Source of the DNA: JASFEQ01 sp050122535
GTDB taxonomy: Bacteria > Desulfobacterota > DSM-4660 > Desulfatiglandales > HGW-15
Length of the DNA stretch: 11,165 nt
Direction of reading: 5' to 3'
Assembly (NCBI GenBank): GCA_050122535.1
Contig: JASFIT010000114.1
Location: 1-11,165 of the forward strand
Part shown: positions 6,041 to 11,165 of the stretch, piece by piece
Position numbering within the stretch: the stretch's first letter is position 1
How the letters are laid out: each line of letters opens with the position of its first letter
The notes under the pieces: model-generated
The model's input: the letters and a program-made list of their open reading frames with translations, nothing else
The model's database searches: none
Told to the model about the DNA's origin: nothing
Translations under genes and position numbers: made by a program

Positions 6041-7896
6041 AGCGTAAGCTGACTGCAATCTTCAGTGCGGACGTTGAGGGCTATAGCCGTCTAATGGGCG
6101 AAGATGAGCTCGCCACCGTGGAGACCCTGACCTCGTACAAAGAAATCATGAGAAAGCTAATTAAGCAGTATAGGGGTCGAGTAGTGGATTCTACTGGTGA
6201 TAACCTTTTGGCCGAGTTTACCAGTGTGGTGGATGCGGTGCAATGTGCAGTAGAGGTTCAGCAGATCCTAAGCTCGAAAAATGAAGCCCTTCCAGAAAAC
6301 CGCAGAATGTACTTCCGAATTGGCATCAACTCAGGGGATGTCATTGAAGAGGGCGACCTGATCTATGGGGATGGGGTTAACGTTGCTGCTCGTGTGGAGA
6401 GTTTAGCGGAGGGAGGGGGCATATCTATCTCCGGGACTGCTTATGATCAACTGGGGAAGAAGCTCCCTCTTGGTTATGAGTACCTTGGTGAGCAGAACGT
6501 CAAGAACATTGAAAAGCCAGTTCGTGTCTACCGTGTTCTCCCGCAGGCTGAAGCGGCAGGGAAAGTGATCGGCGAAAAAAGGCCAATATCTCGACATTGG
6601 CGTTGGGCAGCGGTCGCACTGATTGTAGTGGCTGCGGCCTTGGCTATCTGGAACTTCTATCTTCGTCCTCCGTTTGAGCCCGCTTCTGTAGAGAGAATGG
6701 CCTACTCCCTACCGGACAAGCCCTCTATTGCCGTGTTGCCATTTGACAACATGAGCGGAGACCCTGCACAGGATTACCTGGCTGACGGAATCAGCGAAAA
6801 TGTAATTGACGCCCTTTCCAGGATCTCTAGACTGCTTGTGATTGCCCGAAACTCGACATTTACTTACAAGGGTAAGCCAGTCAAAGTCCAGCAGGTGAGT
6901 GAGGAGCTTGGAGTCAGGTACGTGCTAGAGGGCAGTGTCCAGAGATCAGGCAGTCGTTTGCGGGTTACCGCTCAGCTTATCGACGCGATTAAGGGGAATC
7001 ACTTATGGTCCGAAAAATATGATCGGAAACTGGACGATATATTTGCGGTTCAAGACGAGGTCACAAAAGAAATCATCACGGCCCTTAATGTAGAGCTAAC
7101 AGAAGGGGAGGGGGCCCGATTAGCTGCAAAAGGCACAGATAACCTTGAGGCCTATCTGAAGTTCATGCAAGCGCGTGAACACGTGTATCGGCACAATATT
7201 GAGAGCAATGCTTCAGCCCAGCAGTTGGCACAAGAGGCCCTTACCCTAGACCCCAATTATGCTACGGCTAGCCGGATACTGGGTATAACTCACATGCATG
7301 ATATATTACTTGGTAGGAGTAAATCCCCTAAACAGTCTCTTGGTAAGGCCATAAAGTTGGTGAAAAAGGCAGTAGAGTTGGATGATCAAAATGGTCATCA
7401 TCATGCCGCTTTGGGGTTTTTGCTTGTCATGATAAGGCAGTATGACAAGGCCGTTGCAGAAGCTGAACGGGGTGTCGCCCTTGACCCTAATGTTGCTAAT
7501 ATCTATGGATGGTTGGGCATCATTTATAGGTATGTGGGCAGGTGGGAGGACGCCATTACCGCATACGAAAAAGCGATACGCCTTAATCCTATACCTCCAA
7601 CCTTTTACTTGCATGGATTAGGTTTGGCCTACGCTTGGACGGGACGATATGAAGAGGCAATAACAGTATTGAAAAAAGCTATCCAGAACGAGCCGGATTC
7701 ACCATATGGTCGAATGTTTGCGGCTGCAGCCTATAGCTTGGCTGGACGGGATGAGGAGGCGCGGACTGAAGCAGCTGAACTGCTTAGGCTAAATCCCAAG
7801 TTTTCTCTCAAGAAATGGGGAAAGCGTCTGAAATATAAGAATCAAGATGATCAGGAGAGGCTAATTAGTGCCTTGAGTAAAGCGGGGCTCAAGTGA
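6022..7896 (+). CDS. Membrane-anchored class III cyclase with TolB/FlgO-like domain and TPRs (first paralogue)
   Basis: 624 residues. Residues 8-175 form a class III cyclase domain: metal aspartates D17 (FSADVEGYS) and D60 (STGDNLLAEF), catalytic N120 and R124 (GDGVNVAARVE). Residues 195-212 are the single membrane helix (AAVALIVVAAALAIW). Residues about 230-365 match the TolB N-terminal/FlgO-like domain often found behind such cyclases (COG5616 type): PDKPSIAVLPFDNMSGD, YLADGISENV, GVRYVLEGSVQRS, DIFAVQDEV. Residues about 395-600 are TPRs (GRWEDAITAYEKAIRLNP, GRYEEAITVLKKAI). The cyclase head should be cytoplasmic and the rest on the far side of the membrane. At the usual adenine-selecting positions it has D57 and L113, where Lys and Asp/Thr are expected, so cAMP production is not assured. 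Its promoter, hairpin leader and strong ribosome site suggest controlled expression. A paralogue follows 383 bp downstream. Confidence 0.9.
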   Translation: MATGDVKRKLTAIFSADVEGYSRLMGEDELATVETLTSYKEIMRKLIKQYRGRVVDSTGDNLLAEFTSVVDAVQCAVEVQQILSSKNEALPENRRMYFRIGINSGDVIEEGDLIYGDGVNVAARVESLAEGGGISISGTAYDQLGKKLPLGYEYLGEQNVKNIEKPVRVYRVLPQAEAAGKVIGEKRPISRHWRWAAVALIVVAAALAIWNFYLRPPFEPASVERMAYSLPDKPSIAVLPFDNMSGDPAQDYLADGISENVIDALSRISRLLVIARNSTFTYKGKPVKVQQVSEELGVRYVLEGSVQRSGSRLRVTAQLIDAIKGNHLWSEKYDRKLDDIFAVQDEVTKEIITALNVELTEGEGARLAAKGTDNLEAYLKFMQAREHVYRHNIESNASAQQLAQEALTLDPNYATASRILGITHMHDILLGRSKSPKQSLGKAIKLVKKAVELDDQNGHHHAALGFLLVMIRQYDKAVAEAERGVALDPNVANIYGWLGIIYRYVGRWEDAITAYEKAIRLNPIPPTFYLHGLGLAYAWTGRYEEAITVLKKAIQNEPDSPYGRMFAAAAYSLAGRDEEARTEAAELLRLNPKFSLKKWGKRLKYKNQDDQERLISALSKAGLK

Positions 7897-7914
7897 GAAG
7901 AGAGAAGACACTAT

Positions 7915-8091
7915 ATATTGTGGTATCTGATGAGCCTCATGAATTGAATGATACTTGCCAAAAGGTTGAATCTGACTGAATCAGGATTCGTTGCAGGTTA
8001 CATGTGGTAGTCGTAAGTTTTTGTGCTTTCCAAAACTCAACAAGTATAGCAGTAATCCACTATCCCAAGCCATTTCAACCACATACAACAT
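7915..8091 (+). repeat. Interspersed element copy 4 (right terminal repeat degraded)
   Basis: The left terminal repeat ATATTGTGGT (7915-7924) is identical to that of the copy at 4195. The core (8001-8052) again begins 86 bp after the terminal repeat starts. The palindrome-like TGAATC-AG-GATTCG lies at 7977-7990. The right end, by position 8082-8091, matches the expected terminal repeat at only 6 of 10 bases. The core itself is the most diverged of the four (TTTTTGTGCTTTCCAAAACTC). Confidence 0.8.
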
Positions 8092-8185
8092 ATAGACATC
8101 CTTTCCCAAAACTGCTATTTTATGAGCGCTATTCATTTCGTTGGTTAGTCACCTGACAACATAACCCCATCCTTCTGGAGGAGCG

Positions 8186-8275
8186 ATGGAAAGACATTTC
8201 CAGAAGGTAGAGGTTGAAGGAAGCCTCCAAGGGATTTTTATACCCTTTTGGGGGCTTTTTTGTTTGGGGAGGTGA
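8186..8275 (+). CDS. Candidate leader peptide ORF (29 codons) before the second tandem cyclase
   Basis: The ATG at 8186 is preceded by GGAGG (8177-8181), a good ribosome site with short spacing. The peptide has 29 residues (MERHFQKVEVEG, then SLQGIFIPFWGLF, then CLGR). Its TGA (8273-8275) lies inside the Shine-Dalgarno sequence of the cyclase gene, so ribosomes finishing the leader would stop on the downstream start region. It overlaps the whole terminator hairpin. The similar peptide before the upstream paralogue supports it, but the hairpin alone could explain that similarity. Confidence 0.45.
   Translation: MERHFQKVEVEGSLQGIFIPFWGLFCLGR
8223..8261 (+). terminator. Leader hairpin with T-run: candidate attenuator of the second tandem cyclase
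   Basis: A 33-nt hairpin (8223-8255) has an outer stem GCCTCC/GGGGGC, an inner stem AAGGG/CCCTT, a 2-nt T bulge and an A/T-rich loop, followed by six T (8256-8261). It ends 6 bp before the 11-nt ribosome site. The 5' arm (CCTCC) is also complementary to the GGAGG of the ribosome site, so an alternative fold could hide that site instead of forming the terminator. Confidence 0.65.
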
Positions 8276-8278
8276 TCC
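8268..8278 (+). promoter_or_regulatory. Full-length Shine-Dalgarno sequence of the second tandem cyclase
   Basis: GGAGGTGATCC, identical to the site at 6010-6020. It fixes the start at the ATG at 8280 and contains the TGA of the leader ORF. Confidence 0.85.
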
Positions 8279-8279
8279 G

Positions 8280-11165
8280 ATGACCACAGGGGATGTGAAG
8301 CGTAAGCTAACCGCAATCTTCAGTGCCGACGTCGAAGGCTATAGTCGTTTGATGGGCGAAGATGAACTGGCCACCATAGAGACCCTGACTTCGCACAAAG
8401 AAATCATGAGAAAACTAATCAAGCAGTACAGAGGGCGAGTGGTGGATTCTACGGGTGATAACCTGTTGGCCGAGTTTACCAGCGTGGTGGATGCGGTGCA
8501 ATGTGCAGTAGAGGTTCAGCAGGTCCTAAGTGCAAAAAATGAAACGCTCCCCGAAAACCGCAGGATGCAATTTCGAATTGGCATCAACCTGGGGGATGTC
8601 ATTGAAGAAGGTAAGCTAATCTATGGCGATGGGGTTAACGTTGCTGCCCGGGTGGAGAGCTTAGCGGAGGGAGGGGGCATATCTATCTCCGGGACCGCTT
8701 ATGATCAACTTGGGAAGAAGCTCCCTCTTGGTTATGAGTATCTTGGAGAGCAGACCGTCAAGAACATTGAAAAGCCAGTCCGTGTCTATCGTATTCTCAC
8801 CGAGGCTGAAGCGGCTGGTAAAGTGATCGGAGAAATAAGGCCAAAGACGAAACAATTGCGTGGGGCGGCCATTGGTGGCGTGGTGGTGCTTATTCTAGTG
8901 GCTGGCGCACTGGCGATATGGAACTTTTATCTACGGCCTCCATTTGAGCCCGCCTCTGAGGAGCGAATGGCTTTTGATTTGCCCGATAAACCGTCTATAG
9001 CCGTGCTTCCGCTTGTGAACATGAGCGAAGATCCAAAGCAGGAATATTTCAGCGATGGTTTAACCGAGGAAATCATCACGGCCCTTTCCAAGGTGCCAAA
9101 GCTTTTTGTAATTGCCCGTAACTCCACGTTTAGCTACAAAGGCAAATCAGTAAAGGTTAACCAGATCGCTGAGGAACTGGGTGTGCGTTACGTGCTTGAA
9201 GGAAGTGTTCGCAAAGCGGAAGACCAGGTGAGAATAACGGCTAAACTGATCGATGCTCTAACTGGTCGCCATTTGTTTGCAGAAAGATACGAAAGAGATT
9301 TAAAAGATATATTTGCCCTTCAAGATGAGATCACGATGAAGATCATCACCGAGCTTCGGGTGAAGCTAACGGCTGGTGAGCAAGCTCGTGTGAGTGCCAA
9401 AAGGACAGAAAATCTTGAGGCCTACCTAAAGCACCTCCAAGCGTTTGAACATTTCTTAGCTACCACCAAAGAGGGTAATGCTCTGGCACGACGCTTGTTA
9501 GAAGAAGCCATCGCTTTAGATCCGGAATTTCCGGCAGCTTACAATTTGCTTGGTGCTACTTACTATTTGGATGTCTTACTCGGCTCAAGCAAGTCCCCGA
9601 AGGAGTCCCTTGCTAAGGCTATGAAGCTAATACAGAAAGCCATCGCCCTAGATGAATCCTATCCCGGGGCCCACACCCAGTTGGGATGGCTCTATATAAT
9701 GGCAAGGAAGCATGACAAAGCCATTGCCGAGTGTGAGCGTGCTGTTGCCCTCGAGCCCAATGGAGCAACTGGTTACAATTTTTTGAGTGTAGCCCTCAGG
9801 TATGCGGGGAGGCACGAGGAAGCCCTACCAGCGGCTGAGAAGGCGTTACGCCTTAACCCTATCCCTACAGCACTTCACTTAAGGACCTTAGGACTAGCCT
9901 ATCGCTTTAATGGAAGGTATGACGCCGCGATAGCCGCTTTCAAGAGAGCGCTCAAGCTCAGGCCAAATGATTTCTTGACCTACCTCTCTCTGGCCATCGC
10001 ATATAGTCTGGCAGGCCGGGAGCACGAAGCCCGCGACGCAGTCGCAGGGTTACTTCGACTAAATCCTAAATACTCTATCGAGCACTATGCAAAGACTATC
10101 ATATACAAGAACAAAGCCGATAACGAGTCGTCTATTGCCGCCCTTCGAAAGGCGGGGCTCCCTGAGTCCCCGCCACTCCCTCTTCCTGACAAACCCTCCA
10201 TTGCCGTGCTGCCCTTTGTCAACATGAGTGGTGACCCTGAGCAGGAGTATTTCAGTGATGGGCTTTCAGAGGAGATTATTACTGCTCTCTCTAAGACTCC
10301 ACAGCTGTTTGTGATCGCTCGGACTTCATCGTTTAAATACAAAGGCAAGGAGGTAGATGTACGCACGGTAGGTAGAGAACTTGGCGTTCGCTATGTCTTA
10401 GAGGGAAGCGTCCGAAGGTCTAAAGACCAGTTACGAATCACAGCTCAATTAGTAGATGCGAAAACTGGAAATCATGTGTGGGCCGAACGTTACGATCGAG
10501 ATTTGAAAGATATATTTGCCCTCCAAGATGAGATCACTATGAGGATTGTTACCGCGATGCAAGTGAACTTGACCGCAGGGGAAAGAGCCCGTTTGTTGGC
10601 GAAAGGCACAAAGAACCTAGAGGTATATATCAAGTATTTGCAAGCGAGAGAGCATACTCCCCGCAGGACTAAGGAGGACAATGCTATTGCCCGTCAGATT
10701 GCAAAGGAAGCCATTGCACTGGATCCGGAGTATGCTCCCCTCTATGGTGTATTGGCTATCACCCATATGATGGACATATGGCTCAAAACAAGTAAATCAC
10801 CAAGGAGGTCACTAGCCGAGGCAATTAGACTCACGCAAAAAAGCATCTCTCTGGATGATTCTTTTTACCATTCCCACGCTCTGTTGGGCTGGCTATACAC
10901 GATGGCAAGAAAGCACGAAAAGGGCATTACAGAAGCGGAGAAAGCTGTCGCTCTCGCTCCGAATGCCGCTGATGCGCATTTTTATTTAGGTATGGTACTT
11001 CGTTATGGGGGAAGGCACGAGGAAGCCGTTCAGGCTTCTGAGAAGGCCGTAAGGTTGAATCCTTTCCCCGCAGCAGTGAGTTTTACAAACTTGGGAATGG
11101 CTTATTTCTTTACAGGACGTTATGAGGAGGCTATTGAGGCGTGCAAAAAAGCTGTTAGGGAATCA
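8280..11165 (+). CDS. Membrane-anchored class III cyclase with two TolB-like/TPR modules (second paralogue), 3' end cut by window edge
   Basis: Open for 962 codons without a stop to the right edge. Residues 8-175 are the class III cyclase (D17, D60, N120, R124 present; D57 and L113 at the adenine-selecting sites, as in the neighbour). Residues about 196-214 are the single membrane helix. Module 1 runs from L234 (PDKPSIAVLPLVNMSED) through TPRs to about 627. Where the neighbour ends with KAGLK and a stop, this protein reads KAGLPESPPLP and begins a second full TolB-like domain at L635 (PDKPSIAVLPFVNMSGD, YFSDGLSEEI, GVRYVLEGSVRRS, DIFALQDEI), again followed by TPRs to the edge. By comparison with the neighbour, about 67 residues are missing. 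Start choice rests on the 11-nt ribosome site and on alignment with the neighbour. It is probably a sensor or scaffold at the inner membrane; the nucleotide product is unknown. Confidence 0.9.
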   Translation, partial: MTTGDVKRKLTAIFSADVEGYSRLMGEDELATIETLTSHKEIMRKLIKQYRGRVVDSTGDNLLAEFTSVVDAVQCAVEVQQVLSAKNETLPENRRMQFRIGINLGDVIEEGKLIYGDGVNVAARVESLAEGGGISISGTAYDQLGKKLPLGYEYLGEQTVKNIEKPVRVYRILTEAEAAGKVIGEIRPKTKQLRGAAIGGVVVLILVAGALAIWNFYLRPPFEPASEERMAFDLPDKPSIAVLPLVNMSEDPKQEYFSDGLTEEIITALSKVPKLFVIARNSTFSYKGKSVKVNQIAEELGVRYVLEGSVRKAEDQVRITAKLIDALTGRHLFAERYERDLKDIFALQDEITMKIITELRVKLTAGEQARVSAKRTENLEAYLKHLQAFEHFLATTKEGNALARRLLEEAIALDPEFPAAYNLLGATYYLDVLLGSSKSPKESLAKAMKLIQKAIALDESYPGAHTQLGWLYIMARKHDKAIAECERAVALEPNGATGYNFLSVALRYAGRHEEALPAAEKALRLNPIPTALHLRTLGLAYRFNGRYDAAIAAFKRALKLRPNDFLTYLSLAIAYSLAGREHEARDAVAGLLRLNPKYSIEHYAKTIIYKNKADNESSIAALRKAGLPESPPLPLPDKPSIAVLPFVNMSGDPEQEYFSDGLSEEIITALSKTPQLFVIARTSSFKYKGKEVDVRTVGRELGVRYVLEGSVRRSKDQLRITAQLVDAKTGNHVWAERYDRDLKDIFALQDEITMRIVTAMQVNLTAGERARLLAKGTKNLEVYIKYLQAREHTPRRTKEDNAIARQIAKEAIALDPEYAPLYGVLAITHMMDIWLKTSKSPRRSLAEAIRLTQKSISLDDSFYHSHALLGWLYTMARKHEKGITEAEKAVALAPNAADAHFYLGMVLRYGGRHEEAVQASEKAVRLNPFPAAVSFTNLGMAYFFTGRYEEAIEACKKAVRES

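Larger units (their letters stand above)
7897..8279. other. 383-bp gap between the tandem cyclases
   Basis: It holds element copy 4 (7915-8091), about 65 bp with no signal I can support, and then the leader homologous to that of the upstream paralogue (from about 8156). There is no convincing terminator after the stop at 7896; ATGAG-C-CTCAT at about 7930-7940 is a small palindrome without a T-run. No clear promoter was seen for the second gene, so it could be read through from the first. Confidence 0.6.

Noticed and set aside
566..8052. Integron attC sites or a CRISPR array as explanation of the repeats
   Set aside because: Two copies contain a GTTRRRY-like heptamer on the minus strand (GTTGAGT), but the other two do not and no paired RYYYAAC half-site or attC fold was found. 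Copies are kilobases apart with genes between, so it is not a CRISPR array.
8661..10681. Minus-strand ORFs of 63-93 codons within the second cyclase gene
   Set aside because: They are shadows of the long plus-strand frame, which encodes recognisable domains over its whole length.

Overview
The window looks like a chromosomal segment of a Gram-negative, respiring bacterium of moderate GC content. The grounds are a DjlA-type J-domain protein, an exported di-haem c-type cytochrome, and three large signalling proteins with class III nucleotide-cyclase domains joined to TPR or ATPase regions. This mix is common in environmental, Deltaproteobacteria/Desulfobacterota-like genomes. The lineage is an inference from gene content only and is not firm.

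Layout, left to right. A DjlA/TerB-like J-domain protein enters from the left edge (3-500, +). It converges on a 1131-residue protein made of a double zinc ribbon, a cyclase domain, a STAND-like ATPase and TPRs (678-4073, -). Next is an exported protein with two CxxCH haem sites near its C-terminus (4368-5363, -). Two tandem paralogues then read rightwards, each a class III cyclase, one membrane helix, a TolB/FlgO-like domain (COG5616 type) and TPRs. The first is complete (6022-7896). The second (8280 to the right edge) is open for 962 codons and carries the TolB-like/TPR module twice.

Two non-coding signals stand out. First, all four intergenic gaps hold a copy of the same element in the same orientation. 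The best copy (5614-5790, 177 bp) has a perfect 10-bp terminal inverted repeat. The left terminal repeat lies exactly 86 bp before the 52-bp core in three copies. In two copies the right one lies exactly 29 bp after the core. This resembles a small non-autonomous mobile element (MITE-like) that has spread locally. Second, both paralogous cyclase genes have the same kind of leader: a short upstream ORF, a 33-nt hairpin followed by 6-8 T, and immediately afterwards an 11-nt Shine-Dalgarno sequence fully complementary to the 16S rRNA 3' end. That is the architecture of a transcription attenuator, possibly linked to translation of a leader peptide.

The two tandem cyclases probably sense or transmit signals at the inner membrane: a cytoplasmic cyclase head, one helix, then a TolB-like/TPR part for protein contacts. 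In all three cyclases the metal-binding aspartates and the catalytic Asn/Arg appear intact. The residues that normally select adenine are changed, so ATP-to-cAMP activity should not be assumed. No cyclic-nucleotide receptor, tRNA, rRNA, CRISPR array or transposase gene was found.
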